Positions 52,561 through 61,830 of a stretch of 64,000 bases of DNA are shown here, in pieces; the first letter of the stretch is position 1, and the number at the start of each line of letters is the position of its first letter. Where the stretch lies: positions 4,011 to 68,010 of the forward strand of contig JBBSBL010000009.1 in assembly GCA_038251325.1 (NCBI GenBank), read 5' to 3'. The stretch is from JBBSBL01 sp038251325 (GTDB lineage Bacteria > Actinomycetota > Thermoleophilia > Solirubrobacterales > Solirubrobacteraceae). The position numbers and the translations under genes are program-made. The notes beneath the pieces were generated by a model, which made no database searches, was not told the origin of the DNA, and was given only the letters and a program-made list of their open reading frames with translations.

Positions 52561-53234
52561 GAGCCGGCGGCCGCGGCAGCCTGGGAGAACTTCGAGCTGA
52601 CGTCCGCCTCGAGCCCGGGATCGAGAATGAGGAGCACCTCGTCGCCGGGCTCGACGACGGTGTCGGCGCCGGGCACGAACCCGGCCCCGTCGCGCAGGAC
52701 GGAGATCACGAGGCTGCCCTCCGGCATCGCCAGGTCGCCGACGCGACGCCCCGCCGCGAGCGCGCCCTCGACGACCCCGACCTCGATGATCTCCAGGCGC
52801 TCCTCCTCGAGCGCGAGCAGCTGGACGAGCCCGTACTGCGGCACCTCGTGCTCGATGAGGCGCAGGATGAGATCGGTGGCCGAGACCGCGGGCTGGATGC
52901 CGAGCAGCTTGAAGTGCTGGTAGTTGCGGGGGTTGTTGACCCGCGCCACGATCCGCCCGACGAGGTACTTCTCCTTCGCGACCTGGCAGATGAGGATGTT
53001 GTCCTCGTCGTCGCCGGTCACCGCGATCACCAGGTCGGCGCGCGAGATGCCGGCGCGCTCGAGCACCCACAGCTCGGTGGCGTCGCCGTACTGGACGGCG
53101 TGCTCGAGCTCCTGCTCCACCACGAGGTAGCGGCGGCGGGTGGACTCGATCAGGGTCACCTCGTGGCCCTTGTTGATGAGCTCCCGGGCCAGGTTCCAGC
53201 CGACCTTGCCCGCGCCGGCGATGATCACGTACAC
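52557..53234 (-). CDS. TrkA/RCK protein with RCK_N and RCK_C domains
   Basis: A 225-residue cytosolic K+-transport regulator. The Rossmann RCK_N half (MYVIIAGAGKVGWNLARELI, GHEVTLIESTRRRYLVVEQE, YGDATELWVLERAGISRADL) binds NAD(H) or ATP; the RCK_C half (about 140-225; ALEEERLEIIEVGVVEGALA, VISVLRDGAGFVPGADTVVE) closes the pair. Resembles the CeoC/TrkA partner of mycobacterial CeoB-CeoC systems. It lies between the other RCK protein and the FAD reductase and probably gates the adjacent permeases. Confidence 0.9.
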   Translation of the reverse strand: MYVIIAGAGKVGWNLARELINKGHEVTLIESTRRRYLVVEQELEHAVQYGDATELWVLERAGISRADLVIAVTGDDEDNILICQVAKEKYLVGRIVARVNNPRNYQHFKLLGIQPAVSATDLILRLIEHEVPQYGLVQLLALEEERLEIIEVGVVEGALAAGRRVGDLAMPEGSLVISVLRDGAGFVPGADTVVEPGDEVLLILDPGLEADVSSKFSQAAAAAGS

Positions 53235-53253
53235 CGAGCCGCCCCCCTTTGCG

Positions 53254-53676
53254 TCAAGCGGCGAACGCCGCGGCCTCGAGCATCTCGATCGCCTGCTGGG
53301 TGGGGCAGATGGTGTGCAGCCCCTGCTCCTCGTACCAGGCCGCGCGGGCCGGATCCAGCACCCGGACGATCACCTTCGGGACCTCGAAGCGCTTCTGGGC
53401 GATCTGCGCGATAACGAGGTTCGTGTTGTCGCCGTCGGTGGAGGCGAGGAACACGTCCGCATCCTCGACACCCGCCTCGATCAGCGCGTCGACCTCGAGC
53501 GCGGTGCCGACGGTGAAGCGCCCCCCGGCGTCCTCCCAGGACTCGCTGAGATCCTTGTCCAGTCGCTCGTGGGAGAGCGGGTCCTCGTCGAGGACCGAGA
53601 CGTCGTGTCCGAGCTCCAGGGCCCGCCGGGCTACCGTCGACCCCACGCGGCCGGCCCCGACGATCAGCATCAACAT
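53254..53676 (-). CDS. TrkA-N (RCK_N) protein
   Basis: A 140-residue single RCK_N domain: MLMLIVGAGRVGSTVARRAL, GHDVSVLDEDPLSHERLDKD, VGTALEVDALIEAGVEDADV, FLASTDGDNTNLVIAQIAQK and VIVRVLDPARAAWYEEQGLH. The GxGxxG nucleotide site and acidic beta2 end are intact, and there is no RCK_C. Together with the next gene it forms a two-gene RCK pair, an arrangement used to control K+ transporters. It starts 10 bp after the upstream permease stop. Confidence 0.9.
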   Translation of the reverse strand: MLMLIVGAGRVGSTVARRALELGHDVSVLDEDPLSHERLDKDLSESWEDAGGRFTVGTALEVDALIEAGVEDADVFLASTDGDNTNLVIAQIAQKRFEVPKVIVRVLDPARAAWYEEQGLHTICPTQQAIEMLEAAAFAA

Positions 53677-53686
53677 GGGCGGGACT

Positions 53687-55678
53687 CTAGCGCGCGGGAT
53701 CGCCCGTGCCGGGCGCCTTCGGGGACGGCTCGGCGGACGACCCGGAGGCAGGCTCGGCGGTCGTCTCGGCGGTCGCCGCGGCGACCACCTCGACGGGCGC
53801 GGCGGTGAGGATCACCCGGCACTCCGCCTTGCGGATGACGTGCTTGGTGACCTCCCCCACCGAGTTGTCCAGCGGCCCCCCGGACCCGCCGAGCAGCGAG
53901 CCGCCGCGGATGCGCGAGGGCTCCTCGGCGGCGAGCACGATCGCCTCGACGCCGCGCCGCTTGGCCTCGTGGACGATGCCCTGGCCGGCGCGCCGGGCGC
54001 GGGTCATCGCGGTCTGCACCTGCACGCCCTCGTACTCCTCGCCCACCGACTTCGCCCGGGCGAGCGCAGCACGCGCACGGCGGACCTGCGCGTCGGGCAG
54101 CCGCGCGTCGAGCGGGAGTGAGAGCGGCACCTCGAAGACCCAGATCGCCTCGATCGTCGCGTCGCCCTCCTCGTCGCTCTCGGCGCGCGTCCGCCCCGCA
54201 AGGCGGCCGGCGGTCTGCACGATGTCGTCGTCGAGTGGCTCGCCGAAGATCGGCACGAGGATCGAGCCGAACTCCCGCTCGGGCGCCTCGTAGCGCAGCG
54301 CCTGGGCGGGGATCGTGACCCGGCCCAGGAGCGGCTTGCCGCCCCCTCGCCGGTAGGCGACGTAGAGCACGAGGCCGAACGCCATCCACGTCACGCCGAC
54401 GTAGCGCGCCGGCGCGTGCAGGATGAGGACGCTGACCCACGCGGCCGCCGACAGCACCGCCCCGAAGGCCGCCGGGAGCGGCACCTCGCCGCCGCCGATC
54501 CGGACCCCGAGCGGGACGCGGAAGGCCCGCGGGCGGTCCGGCTCGCGGTAGCGCAGGCGGATGATCGACACGTGGGCGATCGTGAACGCGAGCATCGCCC
54601 CGAAGGCGTAGATCCCGACGAGGAACTCGAGGTCGGTCGGGATGAGCAGCGCGACCGCGAAGACCCCGGAGAGGGCTATCAGCACCCACGGCGTGCCGAA
54701 GCGCTGGCTCAGGCGCCCGAGCGCGCTCGGGATCTGGCGGTTGGTGGCAAGCGAGTACGCGAGCCGCGAGACGCCGAGCATCGCCGAGTTCGCCGCCGCG
54801 ACGAGCGCCACCGTGCCGGAGACCGCGACGATCCAGCTCATGGCCTCGGCCAGCCAGTGCGGGTGGAACTGGCGCACCACCCCGACCAGTGGCGCGTCCT
54901 CCCACCGGCCGCCGAGCGCCGTGCGGCCGTGCTCGACGGGCAGCGCGCTGATCGCCACGAGCGAGATCCCGAGGTAGACCAGGACGATCACCGCCACGCC
55001 GCCGCCCATGAGCCGGCGCAGGTCGCGCCGCTCGATCCGCACCTCCGCGGAGAGGCTCGCGGCCGCCTCGAGCCCGGTGAAGGCCACGGTGACGAGCGTG
55101 AGGGCGAAGACGAGGTCGCTCCAGGACGGCGTGGTGCCGAGGTCGACGGAGTCGGCGAGCGCGCCGGGGTGGAAGACGAGCGCGAGGCCGAGGACGACGA
55201 CGAGCAGCTGGACTGCGATGTCGCCGAAGGCGATGACGACCCGGCGGCTGAGGCGGAACGGGCTCAGCCCACGCACGTTGGTGACCACGACGAAGCCCAC
55301 GATCCCGGCCGCCAGGGCGAAGCGCAGCAGCCCCGAGCCCGCCGGTGACCAGAGCGTGCCGAGGTACCCGGTGGCGGCCAGGGCCGTCGCGGCGAGCACG
55401 ATGACGTAGTCGAGGATGACCGCCCAGCCCGTCACGAACGAGACGAGCTCGTTGAACGCGTAGCGGGCGAAGACGGTGGAGCCGCCCGCCTCGGGATGCC
55501 CGGCCGCACCCTCGGCGTAGGTCATTCCGGCCAGGCCGAAGAAGAGCCCGCCCACGAGGAAGACCAGCGGGGTGAGCCCGAGCGCGCGGCCGGCCACCAC
55601 GCCGAGCGCGAAGTAGACCGAGGCGACAGACGTCGTGTAGACGATCGCGAACAGCCCGCGGGCGCCGATCCAGGTCAC
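53687..55678 (-). CDS. APC-family permease with a C-terminal universal-stress domain (copy 1)
   Basis: A 663-residue protein: about twelve membrane helices (1-460) of the amino acid/polyamine/organocation superfamily, then a cytosolic universal-stress-like domain (about 475-640; YEAPEREFGSILVPIFGEPL, NSVGEVTKHVIRKAECRVIL). Membrane motifs include GMTYAEGAAGHPEAGGSTVF, VILDYVIVLAATALAATGYL and FTGLEAAASLSAEVRI. The Asp-Tyr in helix 3 and the TGxE in helix 6 fall where KimA-type K+ importers place their ion site. Position beside two RCK proteins supports a cation role, but amino-acid transport is not excluded. GTG start follows the small membrane gene directly. Confidence 0.88.
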   Translation of the reverse strand: MTWIGARGLFAIVYTTSVASVYFALGVVAGRALGLTPLVFLVGGLFFGLAGMTYAEGAAGHPEAGGSTVFARYAFNELVSFVTGWAVILDYVIVLAATALAATGYLGTLWSPAGSGLLRFALAAGIVGFVVVTNVRGLSPFRLSRRVVIAFGDIAVQLLVVVLGLALVFHPGALADSVDLGTTPSWSDLVFALTLVTVAFTGLEAAASLSAEVRIERRDLRRLMGGGVAVIVLVYLGISLVAISALPVEHGRTALGGRWEDAPLVGVVRQFHPHWLAEAMSWIVAVSGTVALVAAANSAMLGVSRLAYSLATNRQIPSALGRLSQRFGTPWVLIALSGVFAVALLIPTDLEFLVGIYAFGAMLAFTIAHVSIIRLRYREPDRPRAFRVPLGVRIGGGEVPLPAAFGAVLSAAAWVSVLILHAPARYVGVTWMAFGLVLYVAYRRGGGKPLLGRVTIPAQALRYEAPEREFGSILVPIFGEPLDDDIVQTAGRLAGRTRAESDEEGDATIEAIWVFEVPLSLPLDARLPDAQVRRARAALARAKSVGEEYEGVQVQTAMTRARRAGQGIVHEAKRRGVEAIVLAAEEPSRIRGGSLLGGSGGPLDNSVGEVTKHVIRKAECRVILTAAPVEVVAAATAETTAEPASGSSAEPSPKAPGTGDPAR

Positions 55679-55867
55679 CTATCGCCGCCCCTCGATCCAG
55701 ATGCGGCCCAGGCCGGCCGCGATGAACAACGCGCCGACCAGCACCCCGGTGGCCACGGGACCGCCGCCGGCGGCGAAGGTGCGCACGAGGATCGCGACGC
55801 CGATCAGCAGCATCGCGGCGGAGAGCGCGCGGGTCGCGCCGCGGTGGATCCCTCGGGGGTCGGGCAT
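55679..55867 (-). CDS. Small two-helix membrane protein between the permeases
   Basis: A 62-residue protein with two hydrophobic helices (ALSAAMLLIGVAILVRTF and GPVATGVLVGALFIAAGLGR) and a short basic tail. It sits between the two permease genes, 34 bp after the upstream one, and its stop abuts the next start, so it may be a small accessory subunit. No family is recognised. A longer start at 55954 adds Pro/Arg-rich residues. Confidence 0.6.
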   Translation of the reverse strand: MPDPRGIHRGATRALSAAMLLIGVAILVRTFAAGGGPVATGVLVGALFIAAGLGRIWIEGRR

Positions 55868-55901
55868 GCCGGCGGGGAATCCTACGCGCGGCCGGGGAGC
55901 G

Positions 55902-57815
55902 CTACGGGACGACGAGGGCCTGCTCGCGGGCGGTCCCATTGCCCGACCGGCCATCCGCCCCCGACTCGATGATCACCCGGCAGGGACGCTCGGCGAGCAC
56001 GGTGTCCAGGGACTTCCCGAACGCCGAGCTGCCGCGGTCGGCCGGCAGCGGGAGGACGATCGCGCGCGCCGCGATCTCGCGCGCCTCGTCGACGATCCGC
56101 CGGCCGGCCCCGCCGGCGCGGACCTTCTCCCAGTGGCCGGTCACGCGCCGACCGCCCTGCACCTTGGCCTGCTCCACGACGCCCTGGGCCTCCAGCTCCT
56201 GCTCGGGCATCGCCGCGTCGATCGGGATCGAGGCGGGCACGGGGATGAGCACGAGCACGTGGATCCCGCGCTCGCGCGCGGCGGCCAGCCGACCCGCCGT
56301 GGAGAGGATCTCGGGCACGAACCCGTCCTCGTCGAAGACGACGAGGATCGACGCGTACTCCGCCTCGTGGTCGACCACGGAGGCGGGGATCGCGACCTTC
56401 TTCGTGCTGACCAGGTCGAGCCCCTGACGACGGCGATAGACGATGAAGACCCCGACGCCGAAGAGCAGCCAGGCGGACCCGGCCGCGGCCACGGCGAGAT
56501 GGAGGAACGTGACCGTGACGAAGGCCAGGCCGGTGCCCAGCCCGCCGAGCACCGCGAACAGCGGCAGCTCGTGGCCCGCGATGCGGATCGACCCGGGGCC
56601 GCGGTAGGGCCGGGGATGATCGGGCTCCTTGCTCCGCAGCCGGATCACCGAGACGTGCGCGATCGTGAACGACAGCATCGCGCCGAACGCGTACATGTTC
56701 CCCAGGAACGTCGCCTGCCCCGGGATCAGGGTCAGGCACGCGATCCCCCCGAACACGAGGATCCCGATCCACGGGGTGCGGTAGCGGGGGTGGAGCTGGC
56801 GCACCCGATCGGGGAGCTGGCGGTGGAGGCCCATCGAGTACACCAGCCGCGAGACGCCAATGATGCCCGCGTTCGTGGCGATGAAGAGGATCGTGGCGGC
56901 GAGCAGGCCGACGTAGAGCTCGGCCGCGCCCTGGAACGCGCCCAGGTCGAGCTGCTTGACCACGCCGAGGATCGGGTCGCCCGCGAAGCCGCCGTTGGCC
57001 TCCGACTCGCCGAGCAGCGTCGTGCAGGTGCCGTTGCGGCACGTCACGGGCAGGGCCGAGAGGGCGACGGCCGGCAGCGCGGCGTAGATCGCGAACACCG
57101 CGATGACGACCCGGTTGATGGCCCGCGGGACGGTCGTCCCCGGGTCGCGCGCCTCTTCGGCCATGTTCGAGATCGTCTCGATCCCGGTGTAGGCGATCAT
57201 CCCGACCGGGATCGCGATGAGGAAGTCCTTCCAGGTCGGGGCGACGCCGAGGTTGACGTTGTTCACCAGCACGTCGGGGCTGAGGACCAGGACGCCGCCA
57301 ACGACGACGAGCAGGACCTGGGTCGCGAAGTCGGTGACCGCAAGCACGATGTTCAGCCCGGAGGCCTCCTTCACGCCGACCACGTTGATCAGGGCGAGCA
57401 CGACGATCACGCCGATCCCGAAGAAGATGTCCCCGGGTGAGCTGCGCAGCGGGTTCCAGAACAGGCCGCCGATGTAGTGGGGCACGAAGAACGCCGAGAT
57501 GGCGATCGTGATGACGTAGTTGAGCATCTGGCCCCACGCGGCGAAGAAGGACCAGAACTCGTTGAAGGCGTGGCGCGCGAAGCTCGAGGAGCCGCCCGCC
57601 TCCGGGTACATCGAGGTGGCCTCGGAGTAGGTCGCGGCCGTGAGGTAGAAGATCACCCCGGTGATGACGAACACGATCGGCGTGAGGCCGAGCGCGAAGG
57701 AGGCCACCAGCCCCAGGGCGTAGTAGATCGACGACCCCACGTTCCCGTAGGCCGTCGAGAAGAGCGCGTTGACCCCGAGCACCCGCTCGAGGCCGTGGAG
57801 GCGGCGTCTGGCCAT
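55902..57815 (-). CDS. APC-family permease with a C-terminal universal-stress domain (copy 2)
   Basis: A 637-residue paralogue of copy 1, first gene of the operon. Membrane part (about 1-465): NALFSTAYGNVGSSIYYALG, ATYSEATSMYPEAGGSSSFA, MLNYVITIAISAFFVPHYIG and YTGIETISNMAEEARDPGTT. Universal-stress-like tail from about 485 (YASILVVFDEDGFVPEILST, IVDEAREIAARAIVLPLPAD, SLDTVLAERPCRVIIESGAD). Compared with copy 1, the helix-3 Asp-Tyr reads Asn-Tyr, while the Thr four residues later and the TGxE of helix 6 are present. A cation-coupled or K+ importer is suggested, as above. Divergent from the oxidoreductase gene at 57855. Confidence 0.88.
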   Translation of the reverse strand: MARRRLHGLERVLGVNALFSTAYGNVGSSIYYALGLVASFALGLTPIVFVITGVIFYLTAATYSEATSMYPEAGGSSSFARHAFNEFWSFFAAWGQMLNYVITIAISAFFVPHYIGGLFWNPLRSSPGDIFFGIGVIVVLALINVVGVKEASGLNIVLAVTDFATQVLLVVVGGVLVLSPDVLVNNVNLGVAPTWKDFLIAIPVGMIAYTGIETISNMAEEARDPGTTVPRAINRVVIAVFAIYAALPAVALSALPVTCRNGTCTTLLGESEANGGFAGDPILGVVKQLDLGAFQGAAELYVGLLAATILFIATNAGIIGVSRLVYSMGLHRQLPDRVRQLHPRYRTPWIGILVFGGIACLTLIPGQATFLGNMYAFGAMLSFTIAHVSVIRLRSKEPDHPRPYRGPGSIRIAGHELPLFAVLGGLGTGLAFVTVTFLHLAVAAAGSAWLLFGVGVFIVYRRRQGLDLVSTKKVAIPASVVDHEAEYASILVVFDEDGFVPEILSTAGRLAAARERGIHVLVLIPVPASIPIDAAMPEQELEAQGVVEQAKVQGGRRVTGHWEKVRAGGAGRRIVDEAREIAARAIVLPLPADRGSSAFGKSLDTVLAERPCRVIIESGADGRSGNGTAREQALVVP

Positions 57816-57854
57816 GCGCGGCGGGCGAGATCATAGGCGGTAGGGTCCGCGGCG

Positions 57855-58961
57855 ATGGCGGGGCGGATCGTGCTCTTCGGAGCCACCGGGTACACGGGAC
57901 GGCTGACCGCCGAGGCGCTCGTGGATGCCGGCGCCCGTCCCCTGCTGACGGCCCGCAGCCCCGAGCGCCTGGCGGCGCTGTCCGCCGAGCTCGGCGGCGG
58001 CCTGGAGACGGCGAGCGCCGACGTTTCGCGGCCGGACACCGTGCGCGCTCTGATCGAGGCCGGCGACGTGCTCGTGACCACGGTCGGGCCGTTCGTCCGT
58101 TGGGGCGGCGCGGCGGTGGAGGCCGCGGCCGACGCCGGCGCCTGGTACCTCGACTCCACCGGCGAGCCGGCGTTCATCCGCGACGTCTTCGAGCGTCACG
58201 GGCCAGCGGCGGAGCGCGGCGGCGCGGGCCTCGTGACCGCGTTCGGCTATGACTGGGTTCCCGGCAACCTCGCGGGCGCGCTCGCGCTCGAGCGTGCCGG
58301 CGCCGCGGCCTCGCGCGTGGACCTCGGCTACTTCACCTCCGGCGGGTCGATCGCCGGAGCCGCCAGTGGCGGCACGCTGGCCTCGCTCGGCGGGGCGATG
58401 CTAACGCCCGCGTTCGCCTACCGCGGCGGCGCGCTGCGTACCGAGCGCGGCGGCGCGCGCGTGCGCTCCTTCCGGGTCGGCGAACGCCGGATCGCCGGGA
58501 TCTCGGTCGGCTCCAGCGAGCACTTCACGCTGCCGCGGATCCACCCCACCCTGCGCGAGGTCGGCGCCTACCTCGGCTGGTTCGGTCCGCTCTCGCGGGT
58601 CTTGCAGGGCTTCTCCGCGGGCACCGCGCTCGCCACCCGGGTCCCGGGTGTGCGCAGCGGGCTGGAGGCGGCCACCGGGAAGCTGCTGCGCGGCTCGACC
58701 GGCGGCCCGGACGCGGAGGCTCGGGCGGGCTCTGAGTCGATCGTCGTGGCCGAGGCCTTCGACGCCGGCGGGGGCAGCCTCGCCCGCGTCGAGCTGCGCG
58801 GCCCCAACGGCTACGACCTGACCGCGCGCTTCCTCGCCTGGGGAGCGATGGCCGCCGCGCGGGACGGCATGGGGGCGACCGGCGCGCTGGGGCCGGTCGA
58901 GGCCTTCGGCCTGGAGCCGCTGCGTGCCGGGTGCGCCAGCGCCGGGCTCGAGGAGGCCTGA
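57855..58961 (+). CDS. Saccharopine dehydrogenase-like NAD(P)-binding protein (enoyl-reductase type)
   Basis: A 368-residue oxidoreductase with an N-terminal Rossmann domain: RIVLFGATGYTGRLTAEALV, LLTARSPERLAALSAELGGG, VLVTTVGPFVRWGGAAVEAA, then AWYLDSTGEPAFIRDVFERH and GLVTAFGYDWVPGNLAGALA. These match the saccharopine-dehydrogenase-like group that includes mycobacterial trans-acting enoyl reductases. True saccharopine dehydrogenase activity is unlikely because the lysine-pathway domain is missing. No lipid-synthase gene is nearby, so the substrate is open. Confidence 0.85.
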   Translation: MAGRIVLFGATGYTGRLTAEALVDAGARPLLTARSPERLAALSAELGGGLETASADVSRPDTVRALIEAGDVLVTTVGPFVRWGGAAVEAAADAGAWYLDSTGEPAFIRDVFERHGPAAERGGAGLVTAFGYDWVPGNLAGALALERAGAAASRVDLGYFTSGGSIAGAASGGTLASLGGAMLTPAFAYRGGALRTERGGARVRSFRVGERRIAGISVGSSEHFTLPRIHPTLREVGAYLGWFGPLSRVLQGFSAGTALATRVPGVRSGLEAATGKLLRGSTGGPDAEARAGSESIVVAEAFDAGGGSLARVELRGPNGYDLTARFLAWGAMAAARDGMGATGALGPVEAFGLEPLRAGCASAGLEEA

Positions 58962-59019
58962 GCGGGCCGGACCGGCGCGAACTGCGGCACGGCGCCGCCG
59001 CGACCGATACACCTGGGGC

Positions 59020-60108
59020 ATGGTTCGCCGGCTCCTGCCGCTCCTGACCCTCGCCGCGCTGGTGGCGCCTCCTTCCGCGGCCGCGGCCGCGGCCCCGGCG
59101 CCGGCGGGCACCCTCCAGCCGCTGACCCCGTTCGCCGGCGCCCGGGCCACCGCCGGCACGCGCCTGACCTTCCGGGCGCGCGTACCGGCCGAGGCGCTCA
59201 CGCCCGTGCGGATCGTGGTGGCCTCGAGCCCCCGGACCGACGGCGGCGCGCTGCGGCCGGACGCGGTGGCCGCGACCGGCGACGCCGCCCCGGGCGCCCT
59301 GGACCCCTTCGTGGTGGAATGGCGGCCGTCGGGGGCGGCCGCCCGGGCCCTCGCGCGCCGCGGGCGCTACTGGTGGCAGGTCGTGGCACGGTCGTCGGCG
59401 CCCGCCGGCGCCGAGGAGCGCTCCACCCCGCGCAGCCTCGTCCTGACCGCACCGGCCCTGGCTGGCGGCCCTATCCCGCGCTGGATCGGTCGCCACGGCC
59501 ACACCGCCTTCCGGGTCAGCCTGCGCAACGTGCCGTCCGAGGTCAGCGTCACCCGGTTCCTCGCCCTGGCGGTGGGCAGCGGCCGGCGCTGGGGCCTCCG
59601 ACCGCTGGGCACGACGAACCGCGTGGCCGGTCGCCGGGACGGCGTCAGCGTCGTCGGTTTCTCGCGGGCGCTGCCGCCCGGAGCGCTCGGGCTGACCACG
59701 ATCTATCGCGTGGTGCTCTACCGGGTCACCCGCCGCTGCGGCCCGGCCGGCTGCGTCATGGTCGGGCCACCGCGGCGGGTGGGGACCCGGGTCGTCGTGC
59801 GCGACGTGGCGCTCGACCCGACCGTGTCGTGGGCGCCAGGCCCGGCGCACCCCGCGATCGACCGCTACGACCTGGAGACGGCCCTGCTCCACGAGCTCGG
59901 CCACGCGGCCGGCAACCGGCGCCATGCGCGACGCTGCGCCGACTCGCCGATGGTCCCGGCGCTCGCGGCCGGCGAGTGGTGGCGTGGCCCGGACGACTTT
60001 CGCTTCCGGCGCTGCGGGGAGGCCGGCGCGGCCCGGAAGGCGAGCCTGGCCACGCGTGACGTGGTCGTCGGCCGTGCCGAGGCACCGGCCCCGGCGCCGC
60101 CTCGTTAG
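59020..60108 (+). CDS. Secreted protein with a metzincin-type zinc motif
   Basis: A 362-residue secreted protein: signal peptide (MVRRLLPLLTLAALVAPPSA), a beta-rich middle region (about 30-260) and a C-terminal zinc motif H291-E-L-G-H295-A-A-G-N-R-R-H301, the exact HExxHxxGxxH of metzincins, followed by CADSPMVPAL, where the Met could be the Met-turn. It therefore probably is an extracellular endopeptidase of matrixin type, although only about 65 residues follow the zinc motif. ATG at 59020 starts the signal peptide. Confidence 0.75.
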   Translation: MVRRLLPLLTLAALVAPPSAAAAAAPAPAGTLQPLTPFAGARATAGTRLTFRARVPAEALTPVRIVVASSPRTDGGALRPDAVAATGDAAPGALDPFVVEWRPSGAAARALARRGRYWWQVVARSSAPAGAEERSTPRSLVLTAPALAGGPIPRWIGRHGHTAFRVSLRNVPSEVSVTRFLALAVGSGRRWGLRPLGTTNRVAGRRDGVSVVGFSRALPPGALGLTTIYRVVLYRVTRRCGPAGCVMVGPPRRVGTRVVVRDVALDPTVSWAPGPAHPAIDRYDLETALLHELGHAAGNRRHARRCADSPMVPALAAGEWWRGPDDFRFRRCGEAGAARKASLATRDVVVGRAEAPAPAPPR

Positions 60109-60181
60109 GGTCGCCGCGCCGGCGTCGCTTCGTCAGGGTCGCCGGCGCTTCCGCCGTCGCTCCCACCCGCCGAGGAGGCCC

Positions 60182-61612
60182 ATGACCGCCGCACCCGACT
60201 TCACCTCCGCCAGCCGGCTCGCCGCCGAGGTCCGCGCCGGCGAGCTCTCGCCGCGGGAGGCGGTCGAGGCCGCGCTGCGACGGATCGAAGCGGTGCAGGG
60301 CGATCTGAACTGCTTCACGCTGGTGGACGCCGAGCGGGCGCTGGCCGCGGCCGACGCCGTGGCGCCGGCCCAGGACCGCCCGTTCGCCGGGGTGCCGATG
60401 GCGCTCAAGGACCTCGGCCCGTTCGCCGAGGGCCTGCGGCTGACCTTCGGCTCGGAGCTCACCGGCGACTTCGTCCCGCCGTTCGACGACTTCATGGTCG
60501 CCCGGCTGCGTCGCGCCGGCTTCGTGTTCGTCGGGCGCACGAACACGCCGGAGTTCGGGATCTTCCCCGTCACCGAGCCCCGCCGGTTCGGCCCGACGCG
60601 CAACCCGTGGGACACCGACCGGACTCCCGGCGGCTCCTCCGGAGGCTCGGCGGCGGCGGTCGCCTCCGGCGCGGTGCCGGTGTCCCACGCGAACGACGGC
60701 GGGGGCTCGATCCGCGTGCCGGCGGCCTGCTGCGGCCTGGTCGGGCTGAAGCCCACGCGAGGTCGGGTCTCCTACGGACCGGTCCAGGGCGAGAGCTTCC
60801 TCACCAACGAGGGCGTGGTCACGCGGACGGTGGCCGACACCGCGGCGCTGCTCGACGTGATCGCGGGCTACGAGCCGGGCGACGCGACCTGGGCGCCCCC
60901 GCCCGCCGCGCCGTTCGCGGCGAGCGTGGGGCGCGACCCCGGCGCGCTGCGGATCGGCCTCGCGCTCAACCCGCCGCTCGACTTCGCGCCCGATCCCGTC
61001 TCGGTGGCCGCCGTCGAGGAGACGGGCCGCCTGCTCGAGTCCCTCGGGCACGCGGTCGACCCCTTCACCGCGCCGTGGGACGCGCCCGAGCTCGAGGCGC
61101 ACTTCATCACGCTGTGGGCCTTCCTCTCCGGCATGGCGGCGCAGGGCCTCGGCCGGCTGGTCGGGCGCGAGGCGAGCGCCGAGAACGTCGAGGGCGTCAC
61201 CTGGTGGCTCATCGAGCGAGCTAGGGCCACGTCGGCCCTGGAGCTCGGCGCGGCGATGTCCGGCATCCAGGCCTTCTCGCGCGGGCTCGTGACCGCGCTC
61301 GCGCCCCACGACGCCGTGCTCACCCTCACGCTCGGCTGCCGGCCCCTGCGGATCGGCGAGATCCAGCCCGACGGCCCCGACCCCGAGGCCGAGTTCCGCA
61401 AGTCATACCCGATGGCGGCCTACACGGCCGTCGCGAACGCGACCGGCCTGCCGGCGATCTCGCTCCCGGTCGGCATCGGCGAGGACGGGCTGCCGCTCGC
61501 GGCCCAGCTCGTCGGCCGGCCCGCGGGCGAGGAGGACCTCATCGCCCTCGCCGCGCAGGTCGAGGCCGCGCGGCCGTGGGTCGACGCGCGGCCGGCGGTG
61601 TTCGCGGGCTGA
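60182..61612 (+). CDS. Amidase-signature enzyme
   Basis: A 476-residue amidase: Lys in PMALKDLGPF, the Gly/Ser stretch PGGSSGGSAAAVASGAV, and the nucleophile segment DGGGSIRVPAACCGLVGLKP, giving a complete Ser-cisSer-Lys triad. The tail ATGLPAISLPVGIGEDGLPL is also typical. It differs from gatA, which sits in the gat operon with gatB and gatC, so it is likely a broad-specificity or catabolic amidase. ATG at 60182 follows a GGAGGCCC site. Convergent with hppA. Confidence 0.9.
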   Translation: MTAAPDFTSASRLAAEVRAGELSPREAVEAALRRIEAVQGDLNCFTLVDAERALAAADAVAPAQDRPFAGVPMALKDLGPFAEGLRLTFGSELTGDFVPPFDDFMVARLRRAGFVFVGRTNTPEFGIFPVTEPRRFGPTRNPWDTDRTPGGSSGGSAAAVASGAVPVSHANDGGGSIRVPAACCGLVGLKPTRGRVSYGPVQGESFLTNEGVVTRTVADTAALLDVIAGYEPGDATWAPPPAAPFAASVGRDPGALRIGLALNPPLDFAPDPVSVAAVEETGRLLESLGHAVDPFTAPWDAPELEAHFITLWAFLSGMAAQGLGRLVGREASAENVEGVTWWLIERARATSALELGAAMSGIQAFSRGLVTALAPHDAVLTLTLGCRPLRIGEIQPDGPDPEAEFRKSYPMAAYTAVANATGLPAISLPVGIGEDGLPLAAQLVGRPAGEEDLIALAAQVEAARPWVDARPAVFAG

Positions 61613-61830
61613 GGTGGACGCGGCGGCGCCGGGTGCGGCGGCGCCGGCGCGACCTCGCCGTCGGCCGCGTGAACGGCGGCATCGAGGGAGGGCACGGTTC
61701 GTACTCCCGGCCCGGGGGAGCGGCTCCCGGCGTCGAGACCGATCCGAGTCCCGCCCAGCGGGATCAGGATCGATCTCGCCGGACGGTTCGCCGGGCCCGT
61801 CGCGACCCGGCGCGGCCCGCCTCGCCCCGC
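61613..61830. other. Convergent intergenic region, amidase/hppA
   Basis: About 218 bp between convergent genes. It begins with a tandem GCGGCGGCGCCGG sequence and contains short GGGAG/CTCCC inverted repeats near 61710-61730, but none has a T-run. No RNA gene or credible reading frame was recognised. Confidence 0.4.

Noticed and set aside
57816..57854. Possible c-di-AMP (ydaO-type) riboswitch before the permease operon
   Set aside because: Only 39 bp separate the operon start from the divergent gene, too short for that riboswitch.
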